Shown here one piece after another: positions 45,071 through 54,526 of a DNA stretch of 64,000 bases (its first letter is position 1; each line of letters starts with the position of its first letter). The notes below the pieces were generated by a model. It was not told the origin of the DNA. It searched no databases and saw only the letters and a program-made list of their open reading frames with translations. The stretch is from contig NZ_JANKHH010000001.1 of NCBI RefSeq assembly GCF_024626475.1, positions 518,281-582,280 of the forward strand, written 5' to 3'. Origin of the DNA: Parerythrobacter lacustris. Its GTDB lineage: Bacteria; Pseudomonadota; Alphaproteobacteria; Sphingomonadales; Sphingomonadaceae. The position numbers were made by a program, and so were the translations under genes.

Positions 45071-46342
45071 ATGCGCCTGCCCAGCCTGCTCGCCGCCACC
45101 GCGCTTGCCGCCATCGCCAGCCCGGCGCTGGCCGACACCACCATCATCCACGCCGGGGCGGTTATCACCGATGCTGCCAGCAACCCGACCGGCCCGGCGA
45201 CAATCACCGTCACCGACGGGCGCATCGTCAGCATCGTCGACGGGTTCCAGCCGACGCCCGAAGGCGCGACCATGGTCCACCTGCCCGATCACACGGTGCT
45301 CCCCGGGTTGATCGACCTCCACGTCCACCTGACCGGCGATCCGGGCGGCGATTTCTGGAAGGAAGCGACCGAGCCCGAGGAGTGGGGCGTGGTGCTGGGG
45401 GCGAAGAACGCGCGGCTCACCGTGCTCGCCGGCTTCACTACCGTGCGCGAGGCGGGGAGCGCGCAGCACACCGCCTTCTCGCTCCGCCGGGCCACCGCCG
45501 AAGGGCTGATGCCGGGGCCGCGCATTATCGCCGCCGGTCCCGCGCTGGCGATCGTCGGCGGGCACGGTGACACCAACGGCTTCCGGCCGGAGGTCAACGC
45601 GGTGCTCGACACCGGCTACACCTGCACCGGCCCGGTCGAGTGTGCGGAGAAGGTTCGCCTCGCCAGCCAGAACGGGGCCGACGTGATCAAGATCACCGCC
45701 ACCGGCGGTGTGCTCAGCCAGCAGGGCCGCGGGCTCGAGGCGCATTTCTCGGCCGAAGAAATGAAGAGCATCGCCGACACCGCGCATTCGCTTGGCCTCA
45801 AGGTGATGGCGCATGCCCACGGCGCGCGCGGGATCGAGGCGGTGGCGAAGGCGGGGATCGATACGGTCGATCACGGCACCTATCTCGACGAGGCCGCCGC
45901 CAGGGCCATGCGCGACAACGGCACGGTGCTGGTGCCCACGCTGATGGCGCTGCAGGGCGTCTCCGAAGGGCTGGGCAAGGGCGTCTACACACCGGTGGTC
46001 GAGGCCAAGATCCGCGCGGTTCAGCCACTGATGGCGACGCTCGTCTCGCGTGCCCGGGCGAACGGCGTGACGATCGCGTTCGGCACCGATTCAGGCGTCT
46101 ACGAGCATGGCCGCAACGCCGAGGAATTCGCGTTGATGAAGGCGCAGGGCATGACCGACCGCGAAGCGCTGGCGAGCGCGACCACCGTGGCCGCCAGGGT
46201 CTTGTCGATGGAGAACGAGATCGGCAGACTCGCCCCCGGTTATTCGGCGGACATCATCGCGGTGAAGGGCAACCCGCTGACCGATGTGACGGTGCTGGAA
46301 AACGTCGACTGGGTGATGGCGCGCGGGCGGGTGATGGAGTGA
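45071..46342 (+). CDS. Exported metal-dependent amidohydrolase
   Basis: 423 residues from ATG 45071, where a signal peptide begins (MRLPSLLAATALAAIASPALA); the frame is open for 1.5 kb before but antisense there. Amidohydrolase motifs are LPGLIDLHVHLTGDP (HxH, about residue 84), the lysine in GADVIKITATGG (about 205), VMAHAHG (about 247), VDHGTYL and IAFGTDSG (about 339). It belongs to the imidazolonepropionase-like/Xaa-Pro dipeptidase type group that hydrolyses acylated amino acids or dipeptides in the periplasm. It stands alone. Confidence 0.88.
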   Translation: MRLPSLLAATALAAIASPALADTTIIHAGAVITDAASNPTGPATITVTDGRIVSIVDGFQPTPEGATMVHLPDHTVLPGLIDLHVHLTGDPGGDFWKEATEPEEWGVVLGAKNARLTVLAGFTTVREAGSAQHTAFSLRRATAEGLMPGPRIIAAGPALAIVGGHGDTNGFRPEVNAVLDTGYTCTGPVECAEKVRLASQNGADVIKITATGGVLSQQGRGLEAHFSAEEMKSIADTAHSLGLKVMAHAHGARGIEAVAKAGIDTVDHGTYLDEAAARAMRDNGTVLVPTLMALQGVSEGLGKGVYTPVVEAKIRAVQPLMATLVSRARANGVTIAFGTDSGVYEHGRNAEEFALMKAQGMTDREALASATTVAARVLSMENEIGRLAPGYSADIIAVKGNPLTDVTVLENVDWVMARGRVME

Positions 46343-46491
46343 GGCGGCTTCCGCACCGCTTTGTGAAAACGTGACCGGTCGGCGGCTTCCTTGATAAACT
46401 CCTTTTCGGGAAACCGGGATTTTCGCCATTTCGGAACCGGGATTACTGACGGGCGTATGAATTTCTGTTCGGGAATTCAGGAGTCGCTTCG

Positions 46492-47280
46492 ATGTTTCAG
46501 GCAAATCGTTCCGTAATCGCCAAATCGCTCGCCACCCTCATGGGCGCAGGTTTCCTCTTTACCGCCCAGCCAGCGGCGGCGCAGACCGTCACTGCGGTGC
46601 CGTCGTCGATCAAGACGCAGTACAACATCACCTCTCCGTGGTACACCAAGTACGTCGATGCCTGGGGTGTGCCGGTGCTCGGCTCGGCCAATGTCAGCAA
46701 CGCCGCGCTGCTCAAGGCTCGCGCCAACATGCAGAACACGCTGCGCACCTATCCCTACTGGCCGGTTTCCGAATTGCAGGCGAAGAAGGTCCGCGTGGTG
46801 ATCGTCGCCCGCAACGAGAAAATGAGCAGCATCCCGGAGGTGAAGGCGATGTTCGGCACCTCGCTGGACGACCGGTACTGGGGCGGGTTCGGGGCCACCA
46901 CCTCGCTCCCCATCACCGCCGGGACCGAGGCCAATCTGATCGACAATTACGGCAGCGAGAATGTGTTCGTGCACGAGTTCGGCCACACCATCATGGATAT
47001 GGCGATCTCGATCATCGATCCCAACTTCAACACCGAACTGACCGCGGCCTACAACAACGCCAAGAGCAAGAACCTTTGGGCCAACACCTACGCGATCTCT
47101 ACGCGCAGCGAATATTGGGCGGAAGGCATGCAGTCCTACTTCTCGGTCAACTACAACGGCCCGACCGGCGGCGACGGGGTGCACAACCAGGTCAACACGC
47201 GGCCCGAACTGCAGACCTACGATCCGATGCTCTACGCCCTGCTCAACCGGGTCTATCAGGGTCAGACGCTGATCAACTGA
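46492..47280 (+). CDS. Exported zincin metalloprotease-like protein
   Basis: 262 residues. The signal peptide ends at AQPAAAQ (about residue 30). The core has ENVFVHEFGHTIMDMAI (HExxH at about 161) and, 45 residues later, TRSEYWAEGMQSYF, a likely third zinc ligand Glu followed by a glutamate-rich helix. The arrangement resembles gluzincins such as the lethal-factor-like (ATLF) proteins rather than metzincins. It is small and has no visible propeptide. The ribosome site CAGGAG lies before ATG 46492. The target is unknown. Confidence 0.7.
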   Translation: MFQANRSVIAKSLATLMGAGFLFTAQPAAAQTVTAVPSSIKTQYNITSPWYTKYVDAWGVPVLGSANVSNAALLKARANMQNTLRTYPYWPVSELQAKKVRVVIVARNEKMSSIPEVKAMFGTSLDDRYWGGFGATTSLPITAGTEANLIDNYGSENVFVHEFGHTIMDMAISIIDPNFNTELTAAYNNAKSKNLWANTYAISTRSEYWAEGMQSYFSVNYNGPTGGDGVHNQVNTRPELQTYDPMLYALLNRVYQGQTLIN

Positions 47281-47301
47281 GCTGTCTCAATCGGCAGCGA
47301 C

Positions 47302-47343
47302 GGGCGAGCGGTGAAGGGCGAACGCGTCCCACGTTGCTCGCCC
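47302..47343. repeat. Short inverted repeat
   Basis: GGGCGAGC (47302-47309) and GCTCGCCC (47336-47343) can pair across 26 nt. It lies in the gap after the zincin gene. It lacks a T run, so a rho-independent terminator is not claimed. Confidence 0.45.
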
Positions 47344-47477
47344 TCCTGTCGATGGCTTCGCGCCGTTGGTCGACGACGGGGCGAACGGCGGATAGATGCC
47401 CGCTATCGCAATCACGCAATTCAGGCGGGCGTCATCACGGCATGATCACACCCGTCGCATCTGAACGGGGAACATCC

Positions 47478-49295
47478 ATGAAATCGATCCGACTCGCCCT
47501 GCTGGCAACCGCTGCCGCATTCGCCTTGCCCGCCGCTCCGGCGCTGGCGCAGACCGCCGAACCGGCCGCCGAACAAACCGCGCCGAAGAGCGAGCACGAC
47601 AAGCTCCACGCGCTGTTCGCCGAATCCGATGCGCGCGGGCTGGAGATCAATCCGATCGGGCGGCTGTTCCGCGGCGACGACAAGGATGCCGGCAGGCTCG
47701 GCGATTTCCTGACCGACAGCAATTTCTACGCCAACCGGCTCGACACCCAGCTCAACCTCGCCAAGCTGGAGCTGATTGATCGCGCGAAGCTGAGCGAGAC
47801 CGACCAGCTTGCCTACGATGTGTTCAAATACGGCCAGGAATCGGCCCTTCGCGGACAGACCGACGAAATCCGCGCGCTGACCGAAGTGCGCCCCATCAAC
47901 CACTTCTTCGGCTTTCACACCTTCTATCCCGATCTCGCCAGCGGCGACAGCGCGGCGCAGTTCAAGACGGTGGCGAACTACGAAGACAATCTCGGGCGGC
48001 ACGACGACTACATCGCGATCACCGACCGCGCGATCGAGCGTTCGCGCGAGGGGATGAAGAGCGGGGTACTCGAAACCAGCCTGACCATCGGGATCGTGAT
48101 CAAGCAGCTCGATACGCTGGTGACGACCCCGATCGCGGATTCGCCGTTCATGACGCCGGTCAAGAATTTCCCCGAGACGTTCTCCGCCGAAGACAAGACC
48201 CGGCTGACCGCCGCCTACGAGGCGAAGACGAAGGAAATCTACGCCGCACACGAGCGGCTGCGCGATTTCCTGCGCGACGAGTATTTCCCGGTCGCCCGCA
48301 CCAGCGTGGGGCTTAGCGAAATGAAGGGCGGGGCGGAACTCTACAACCAGCTTATCGAGCAGACCACCACCCTGCCGCTGACGGCCGATTACCTGCATGA
48401 TCTCGGCCTCAGCGAAGTCGCGCGGATCAAGGGCGACCTCGAAGCGATCAAGGCGGAGGTCGGTTTTGCCGGAACGCTCAACGAGTTTTTCGATTACGTC
48501 CGAACCGACCCCAAGTTCGCACCGGAAAGCCGGCAGGCGCTGACCGACGATTATTACCGCATCGGCAAGGAAGTCGACACCAAGATCGCCGAGTATTTCT
48601 CGGTCCTTCCCAAGACCCCGCTGGTGATCAAGCCTTACGACGAGTCGGTCGAGCAATTCAGCGCGGGCGGTTCGTACCAGCAGGGTTCGCCCGACGGATC
48701 GCGCCCCGGCACTTTCTATTTCAACGCTTACGACCTGCCGAGCCGGCTGACGACGGGCAATGTCACGCTTTACTTGCACGAAGGCGCACCGGGGCATCAC
48801 TTCCAGATCAGCCTCGCGCAGGAAAACACCGCCCTTCCCGCCTTCATGCGCTTCGGCGGCAACACCGCCTATGTCGAGGGCTGGGCGCTCTATTCGGAAA
48901 CGCTCGGCTACGAGATGGGCTTCTTCGAGGATCCGTGGAACCGCTACGGCACGCTGCAGGACGAACAGCTGCGCGCGATGCGGCTGGTGGTCGACACCGG
49001 GCTGCACTCCAAGGGCTGGACCCGCGAACAGGCGATCGACTTCATGCTGGAAAACAGCGGCATGACCCGCACCGAAGTTGTGGCCGAAGTCGAACGCTAT
49101 ATCGCCATCCCCAGCCAGGCGCTCGCCTACAAGGTCGGCGCGCTCAAGATCCAGGAATTGCGCAAGAAGGGCGAAGCGGCGCTGGGCGACCGGTTCGACC
49201 TGCGCGAATTCCACAACCAGGTGCTCAACACCGGCGCGCTTCCATTGCCGGTGCTGGAAGCCAAGATCGACCGCTGGATCGCGTCGCAGAAGTAA
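47478..49295 (+). CDS. DUF885 family exported metallopeptidase-like protein
   Basis: 605 residues from ATG 47478; earlier open frame is antisense-like. The signal peptide is IRLALLATAAAFALPAAPALA. DUF885 features are FFGFHTFYPDLASGD, a helical middle, and TLYLHEGAPGHHFQISLAQ near residue 433 with zinc-binding HExxxHH-type text, followed by YVEGWALYSETLGYEMG (third ligand Glu). Family members are uncharacterised carboxypeptidase-like proteins of the periplasm. The frequent C-terminal pattern EVERYIAIPSQALAYKVG is present. Confidence 0.9.
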   Translation: MKSIRLALLATAAAFALPAAPALAQTAEPAAEQTAPKSEHDKLHALFAESDARGLEINPIGRLFRGDDKDAGRLGDFLTDSNFYANRLDTQLNLAKLELIDRAKLSETDQLAYDVFKYGQESALRGQTDEIRALTEVRPINHFFGFHTFYPDLASGDSAAQFKTVANYEDNLGRHDDYIAITDRAIERSREGMKSGVLETSLTIGIVIKQLDTLVTTPIADSPFMTPVKNFPETFSAEDKTRLTAAYEAKTKEIYAAHERLRDFLRDEYFPVARTSVGLSEMKGGAELYNQLIEQTTTLPLTADYLHDLGLSEVARIKGDLEAIKAEVGFAGTLNEFFDYVRTDPKFAPESRQALTDDYYRIGKEVDTKIAEYFSVLPKTPLVIKPYDESVEQFSAGGSYQQGSPDGSRPGTFYFNAYDLPSRLTTGNVTLYLHEGAPGHHFQISLAQENTALPAFMRFGGNTAYVEGWALYSETLGYEMGFFEDPWNRYGTLQDEQLRAMRLVVDTGLHSKGWTREQAIDFMLENSGMTRTEVVAEVERYIAIPSQALAYKVGALKIQELRKKGEAALGDRFDLREFHNQVLNTGALPLPVLEAKIDRWIASQK

Positions 49296-49320
49296 GGTTG
49301 GTTGCCCGCGCGATGGATCG

Positions 49321-49356
49321 AGGGGTGGCCCGGACACGGTGCCGCCCCTTTTTTTC
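49321..49356 (+). terminator. Rho-independent terminator after the DUF885 gene
   Basis: AGGGGTGGC (49321-49329) pairs with GCCGCCCCT (49341-49349, one G-T pair), followed by at least six T. It lies 25 nt after the stop. Confidence 0.88.
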
Positions 49357-49430
49357 GTGCTTGATCCGCATCAATGCAGGGCGGATGTTACCATGCGAGT
49401 CGCCGGGAGGATGGGAGAGGAGAATCCGCC

Positions 49431-50957
49431 ATGGACGCAATGGTCGAGATGCAAGGGTATACGCAGGCGACCCATGTCGATGTGATCATCGTCGGCGCGG
49501 GGATATCGGGGATCGGGTCGGCGTGGCACCTGCAGGACCAGTGTCCGGGCACGAGCTATGCAATCCTCGAGACCAAGGACACTTTCGGCGGCACGTGGGA
49601 CACGCATAAATATCCCGGCATCCGCTCGGATTCGGATCTCTACACCTTCGGCTACCGGTTCAAGCCGTGGGTCGGCCCGCCGATCGCCACCGCTGCCGAA
49701 ATCCTCGCCTATATGGGCGAGGTGATCGCGGAGAGCGGGATCGGCGAGCATATCCATTACGGCCACCGCATCCGCGCCTGCGCCTTCTCGCGCGAGACCA
49801 ATCGGTGGACCGTCACCGCCGAGCGGCGGAGCGACGGGCAGACGGTGACCTTCACCTGCAACTTCCTGTGGATGTGTTCGGGCTATTACGACCACGAGAA
49901 CCCCTATATCCCCGACTGGAAAGGGGTGGAGGTTTACAAGGGGCTGTTCGTCCACGCGATGCAGTGGGACCCGGAGACCGACTACACCGGCAAGCGCGTG
50001 CTGGTGATCGGATCGGGCGCGACCGCCGCGACGGTGATCCCCGAATTCGCCAAGAGCGCGGCGCATGTCACCATGCTCCAGCGCAGCCCGACCTATTTCT
50101 TCTGCCATCCCAACCAGAACGAACTGGCCGACCGGCTGCGCGAGATCGGGATCGACGAGCCGACCATCCACCGCGTGGTGCGCCAGCAGATCCTCTACGA
50201 CCAGGACGCGCTGACCCGGCGCTGCATCGAGGAGCCCGATGCGGTGTTCGACGAGCTTAAGGAGCTGGTGCGCGGTTATGCCGGGCCGGACTTCGAGTTC
50301 GAACCGCATTTCACGCCCCGATACCGCGTGTGGCAGCAGCGGCTTGCCTTCTGCCCCGACGGCGACGTGTTTCAGGCGGTGGCAGCGGGCAAGGCGAGCG
50401 CGGTGACCGACACGATCGACCGGTTTACCGAGAAGGGCGTCCTGACCGGTTCGGGGCAGGAGATCGAGGCGGATATCATCGTCGCCTGCACCGGCTTCAA
50501 CCTCTCGGTGATGAGCGACATGGCGGTCAGCGTCGACGGCCAAGCGATCGACTGGCACGATACGCTGACCTATCGCGGGATGATGTTCACCGGAGTGCCC
50601 AACCTCGTGTGGGTGATGGGCTATTTCCGCGCCAGCTGGACGCTGCGGGTCGACATGATGGGCGATTTCGTCTGTCGCCTGCTCGCGCATATGCGCGACA
50701 AGGGCGTCGCGCGGGTCGAGGTCGAGCCGGTCGATCCGGCAATGGAAGCGCGGCCGTGGATCGAGGCGGACAATTTCAATCCGGGCTATCTCCAGCGCGG
50801 GATGACGACGTTGCCCAAGGCGGGCAGCGATCCCGCGTGGCGCCACACGCAGGACTACTGGGTCGAGAAGGATGAATTCCCGCAGATCGACCTGGACGGA
50901 GCGGAATTCCGCTACGCCGGTGAAGTGGCAAGGGCGCGCGAAGCGGAGCCAGCCTGA
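49431..50957 (+). CDS. Flavin-containing monooxygenase, Baeyer-Villiger type
   Basis: 508 residues from ATG 49431 (AGGAG 8 nt before). The FAD loop is VIIVGAGISGIGSAWHL. FGGTWDTHKYPGIRSDSDLY is typical of BVMOs, and the BVMO fingerprint YKGLFVHAMQWD (F/Y-x-G-x3-H-x3-W-D) is at about residues 168-179. The NADPH loop is VLVIGSGATAATVIP, and the late ACTGFN motif is present. It inserts oxygen next to a ketone or oxidises a heteroatom; the substrate is unknown. It is followed 61 nt later by a thioesterase gene, perhaps co-transcribed. Confidence 0.92.
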   Translation: MDAMVEMQGYTQATHVDVIIVGAGISGIGSAWHLQDQCPGTSYAILETKDTFGGTWDTHKYPGIRSDSDLYTFGYRFKPWVGPPIATAAEILAYMGEVIAESGIGEHIHYGHRIRACAFSRETNRWTVTAERRSDGQTVTFTCNFLWMCSGYYDHENPYIPDWKGVEVYKGLFVHAMQWDPETDYTGKRVLVIGSGATAATVIPEFAKSAAHVTMLQRSPTYFFCHPNQNELADRLREIGIDEPTIHRVVRQQILYDQDALTRRCIEEPDAVFDELKELVRGYAGPDFEFEPHFTPRYRVWQQRLAFCPDGDVFQAVAAGKASAVTDTIDRFTEKGVLTGSGQEIEADIIVACTGFNLSVMSDMAVSVDGQAIDWHDTLTYRGMMFTGVPNLVWVMGYFRASWTLRVDMMGDFVCRLLAHMRDKGVARVEVEPVDPAMEARPWIEADNFNPGYLQRGMTTLPKAGSDPAWRHTQDYWVEKDEFPQIDLDGAEFRYAGEVARAREAEPA

Positions 50958-51018
50958 GGACAGGGTTGACGTTACGGCACGATTTACAGCGCGCCCGCGC
51001 TGCGCCACACCGTGCGCC

Positions 51019-51465
51019 ATGACCAAGAAAACGATCTGGTGGAACGACGAGCTCCCCCCGCTCGACCCGATGACCCGGCTGGGCGACGGCTGCATGCCCG
51101 GTTTCCTCGGCATCGAATTCCTCGAAGCGGGCGACGACTGGATCAGCGCACGGATGCCGGTGAACGAGCGCACCCAGCAGCCGTTCAAGCGGCTGCACGG
51201 CGGGGCCTCGGTCGCGCTGGCGGAAACTGTCGGATCGGTCGCCGCGAGCTTCTGCATCGACCGTGAGAAGCATGTCGCGGTCGGGCTGGAAATCAACGCC
51301 AACCACGTCCGTCCGGCGTATCAGGGCTATGTCACCGCCACCGCCACGGCGGAAAATATCGGGCGCACGACGCAAATCTGGTCGATCAAGATCCGGGACG
51401 AGAACGGCAAGCTGGTGTGCATCTCGCGCTTCACCGCGGCGGTCATCCCGCTCGACCGGAAATAG
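51019..51465 (+). CDS. PaaI-type hotdog thioesterase
   Basis: 148 residues from ATG 51019. The hotdog-fold core is MPVNERTQQPFKRLHGGASVALAETVGSVA (split), with the HGG loop and catalytic glutamate in ALAE, then GLEINANHVRPAYQGYVTATA and WSIKIRDENGKLVCISRFTAAV. The family hydrolyses (hydroxy)phenylacetyl-CoA, salicylyl-CoA or acyl-CoA strays, or DHNA-CoA. It is next to the monooxygenase and could clear acyl-CoA from the same route, but this is only positional. Confidence 0.9.
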   Translation: MTKKTIWWNDELPPLDPMTRLGDGCMPGFLGIEFLEAGDDWISARMPVNERTQQPFKRLHGGASVALAETVGSVAASFCIDREKHVAVGLEINANHVRPAYQGYVTATATAENIGRTTQIWSIKIRDENGKLVCISRFTAAVIPLDRK

Positions 51466-51528
51466 CGCGGGTGTAACCATTCGCGGCGCGGGGGCGAAGG
51501 ACCTTCGTCAGGCAACAGGGGGCCAGCC

Positions 51529-52125
51529 ATGGAATTCACACCGCACCGTTCCGCACAGATCGTCGCCGTCGCGCTCATTTCGATGGTCGTGACGCAGATC
51601 GTCTATTTCGCACTCTACAGCCAGGGGCTGGATATCGATCGCCCAATCATCTGGACGGTGGAGGCGGTGGCTTTCCTCGCTATCGCGGTGTTCGCGCTGG
51701 TCCCGCTCGCGCGCGGCCGCGACCTGACCGCCGCTTGGGCGGTGATCGCGGTCGGCGGCGTGCTCAACGCGATCCAGGTCGGCATGGGGCTGGCGATGTT
51801 TGGCCCGGTGAGCGAGGCGGGCGAGGCGATGGCTCCGGCGTTCCAGTCGATCCTCGCCGGGGCGTTCTTCCTTTATTTCGCGGGCAAGTTCCTGTTCGGC
51901 TTCGCCGCGATCGTGATCGGGCTGGGCGCGGTGCGCTGCGGCAATGGGCTGGGCAAGGCGATCGGCGGGCTGGCCGTGCTGGCGGGCGGCGCGGCGATGC
52001 TCGCCAATACCGGCGCGATGGCGCGCGGCATGGAGCTGATGCTGCCCGCCGGAGCCACCGGGACGCTCGCCACGCTGCTGCTCGCGCTTGCGATCATCGT
52101 GACCGGGCGGCGCGAGGAAGAATAG
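51529..52125 (+). CDS. Hypothetical membrane protein, about six helices
   Basis: 198 residues. Hydrophobic stretches cover about residues 12-30, 42-60, 68-90, 105-130, 138-158 and 170-190, with short polar loops; the C-terminus is RREEE. The ribosome site is CAGGG. No signature residue pattern (no charged residue within the helices beyond single cases) points to a family. It follows the thioesterase by 63 nt. Confidence 0.7.
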   Translation: MEFTPHRSAQIVAVALISMVVTQIVYFALYSQGLDIDRPIIWTVEAVAFLAIAVFALVPLARGRDLTAAWAVIAVGGVLNAIQVGMGLAMFGPVSEAGEAMAPAFQSILAGAFFLYFAGKFLFGFAAIVIGLGAVRCGNGLGKAIGGLAVLAGGAAMLANTGAMARGMELMLPAGATGTLATLLLALAIIVTGRREEE

Positions 52126-52146
52126 TCGAACAATACTTCCAGCGCT

Positions 52147-53271
52147 CTAACCCGCGGTTCGTGCTGGTTTGGGCTTCAATCCGAACATGAACCGGGCGAC
52201 ATTAAAGGGATAGATCAGGAACGCGCAGATGGCAGCCGTTATGGCGAAACTGGAGAGCAGCAGGACGCTCATCTTGACGGCGATCCCTGCGCTCCATTCC
52301 ACTATATGGAATGCCAGAACGACAATGACTGTCTGATGCAGGATATAGAACGGGTAGATCAACATGTTGGACTTTTGTAGCCAACCGGGGGAGGCCTTGA
52401 GATAGCGCTGCGCTCCGCCAATGAGGGTTAGTGCTCCCGTCCACGCCACCAGACTGGCGAGCGCCCACCAGATCGACCAGAGTGTTTCAATTGAGGCGAA
52501 AGAGCTGAAATCGAACAGATAATAGACATAAAAGACAATCGATATTGCCGCAAAGGCACCGCCAATTGTCGCCAAGTTATCTCCCAACGTCCGCCACAGC
52601 TCAACGCGCTGCGCCAGCAACAAACCCGCCATAAAAAAGAACAGGTAGAAGATCGAGGACGAGAGGTTATCCAGACCTAGATCGTCAGACGGGAAGTAGA
52701 TTTTCAATCCAATGCGCAGCGCCGCGAGCACCAGGCCGAGCGAAATGAGCCCCACAGGATGGATCAGAACGTAACTTAGCGCATTGATCGCCATCCTGCC
52801 ACGATCGGACCGAAGTAGCCGATGGAACGGTATGGCGAGCAGCGAGAACACAAACAGATATTCGATAAACCACAAGTGCTGGGTCTCGAGTTCCAGCGCC
52901 AGCTCAGGATAGGCCGACCAAAGCGAGGTGAACTCTTCCGGGTTCCGGAAATAGAGTTGCGGAGGAACAATCAGCAGGACGCCAATGGTCAGCGGAATAA
53001 GCAGTCGCTTTGCCTTTTCGATCGCAAATCTTCCGGCTGATCGTTTGGCCAGCAGGAGGCTTGCGCCGACCCCGGCGACCATGAACAGGGACGGCAATCG
53101 GAACTGCTCGAAATAGACCATGATGTCGTCCAGCAGGCTGCTCGATTCCCTATTCATGATCAACCAGTCGTCACCGTTGAACGGCATGCCGACGTGATGC
53201 AGAAAAACCGCGAACACGACCAATACGCGCACCCAGTCAAGTTCGTTGATCCGGTCAGGCCCGTTCTGCAT
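52147..53271 (-). CDS. Acyltransferase 3 family membrane protein
   Basis: 374 residues, about ten helices. The N-terminus INELDWVRVLVVFAVFLHHVG has the family's Arg and catalytic His. RLPSLFMVAGVGASLLL (second conserved Arg/Ser region) and HLWFIEYLFVFSLL are also typical. Such inner-membrane enzymes O-acylate exported sugars (LPS, exopolysaccharide, periplasmic glucan). Composition is visibly less GC-rich than its neighbours, suggesting transfer. A single gene; no glycan cluster adjoins it. Confidence 0.88.
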   Translation of the reverse strand: MQNGPDRINELDWVRVLVVFAVFLHHVGMPFNGDDWLIMNRESSSLLDDIMVYFEQFRLPSLFMVAGVGASLLLAKRSAGRFAIEKAKRLLIPLTIGVLLIVPPQLYFRNPEEFTSLWSAYPELALELETQHLWFIEYLFVFSLLAIPFHRLLRSDRGRMAINALSYVLIHPVGLISLGLVLAALRIGLKIYFPSDDLGLDNLSSSIFYLFFFMAGLLLAQRVELWRTLGDNLATIGGAFAAISIVFYVYYLFDFSSFASIETLWSIWWALASLVAWTGALTLIGGAQRYLKASPGWLQKSNMLIYPFYILHQTVIVVLAFHIVEWSAGIAVKMSVLLLSSFAITAAICAFLIYPFNVARFMFGLKPKPARTAG

Positions 53272-53313
53272 CCTGGCGGCCTCCTGACGCTGGATTCGGA
53301 GCGGTCATACCTG

Positions 53314-54432
53314 TTACTCTATCGCCTGCTTGAGCGTTTCAAAGCCTCGGACGAAGTCTTCCTTGAAATCCTGCACCACCTGGCCCGCGCCGCGCTGCTG
53401 CTTGACCATGCCAACTCCCTGGCCGACGAAGTAGGTCGCCAGCTCCTGCGCCGCGCGGTTGCCGTTGACGCTGGCCTTGTCGATCGCGCGCAGGGTCGGT
53501 TCGCTCAGCAGCATCATCAGCGGCATGGGGAGCGCAGGAATCTCGGCCTCCTCCCATTTCTGGTGCCATTCGCTGCGCAGCTGGCGGCTGTATTTGCCGG
53601 TGCGGTGCTTGGAGCGGATGGTGTCGCGGCTGGAGGCGGCGATCATCTTCTCGCGGAACACCTCGGTCGTCTCCGCCTCGCTGGTGGCGAGCCAGACGCT
53701 GCCGCACCACACGCCGTCCGCCCCCATCGCCATCATCCCGGCCATCTGCTTGCCGGTCATGATCCCGCCTGCGGCGAGCACCGGGATGTCGGCCCCCGCT
53801 TCCTCGATTGCATCGAGCACTTCGGGGATCAGCACCACGGTCGAAACCTCGCCGCAATGCCCACCGCCTTCGCCGCCCTGCGCGACGATGATATCAACCC
53901 CGGCGGCGATCTGTTTCATCGCGTGCTCCTTGGCCCCGACCAGCGCCGCGACCGGGATGCCGCGCTTCTTGCCTGCCTCGATCATTTCGGGCGGGGCAGT
54001 GCCGAGCGCATTGGCGATCAGCCGCACGGGATGATTGAAGGCGACCTCCAGCAGCTCCTGACCCAGCGATGTGTTGGGCCGCTGCTTGCCGCCCAGCGGT
54101 TCGGCGTTCTCCTCCGCGATCCCCGCCTCGCGCAGGATGGCACGGGTGAAATCGCGGTACATGCCGGGAATCTGGGCGATGATCTGGTCGGCGGTGATGT
54201 CCATCTTCACCGCTTGCACTTCGGGGATCAGCACATCGACGCCGTAGGGCTTGCCGTCGACATGGTCGTCGATCCAGCGCAGTTCCTGCTCGAGCTGGTC
54301 GGGCGTCGAGCTGACCGCCCCGACCACCCCGAACCCGCCCGCGCGGCTGACCGCTGCAACCACATCGCGGCAATGCGAAAAGGCGAACAGCGGGAATTCG
54401 CATCCCACCAGCTCGGTCATCCGGAACGGCAT
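53314..54432 (-). CDS. Nitronate monooxygenase family protein
   Basis: 372 residues. The FMN-binding TIM barrel is clear: FPLFAFSHCRDVVAAVSRAGGFGVVGAV (split), DIIVAQGGEGGGHCGE (about residue 182, with the catalytic-type histidine in GGHCGE), IPVLAAGGIMTGKQMAGMMAMGADGVW (split). It oxidises alkyl nitronates such as propionate-3-nitronate. Some relatives are enoyl-ACP reductases of FabK type. The C-terminal helical tail (VQDFKEDFVRGFETLKQAIE) is longer than in the E. coli-type relatives. No sign of other nitro-compound genes. Confidence 0.87.
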   Translation of the reverse strand: MPFRMTELVGCEFPLFAFSHCRDVVAAVSRAGGFGVVGAVSSTPDQLEQELRWIDDHVDGKPYGVDVLIPEVQAVKMDITADQIIAQIPGMYRDFTRAILREAGIAEENAEPLGGKQRPNTSLGQELLEVAFNHPVRLIANALGTAPPEMIEAGKKRGIPVAALVGAKEHAMKQIAAGVDIIVAQGGEGGGHCGEVSTVVLIPEVLDAIEEAGADIPVLAAGGIMTGKQMAGMMAMGADGVWCGSVWLATSEAETTEVFREKMIAASSRDTIRSKHRTGKYSRQLRSEWHQKWEEAEIPALPMPLMMLLSEPTLRAIDKASVNGNRAAQELATYFVGQGVGMVKQQRGAGQVVQDFKEDFVRGFETLKQAIE

Positions 54433-54526
54433 GTTGTGTCTCTCCCTCTATCGGGCGAGGGGGTGCCACAGGTGAGGGCGCCTCGCCAAGCCGGTTAATT
54501 CATGATGCCGGGCGAAGAGCCGTGAC

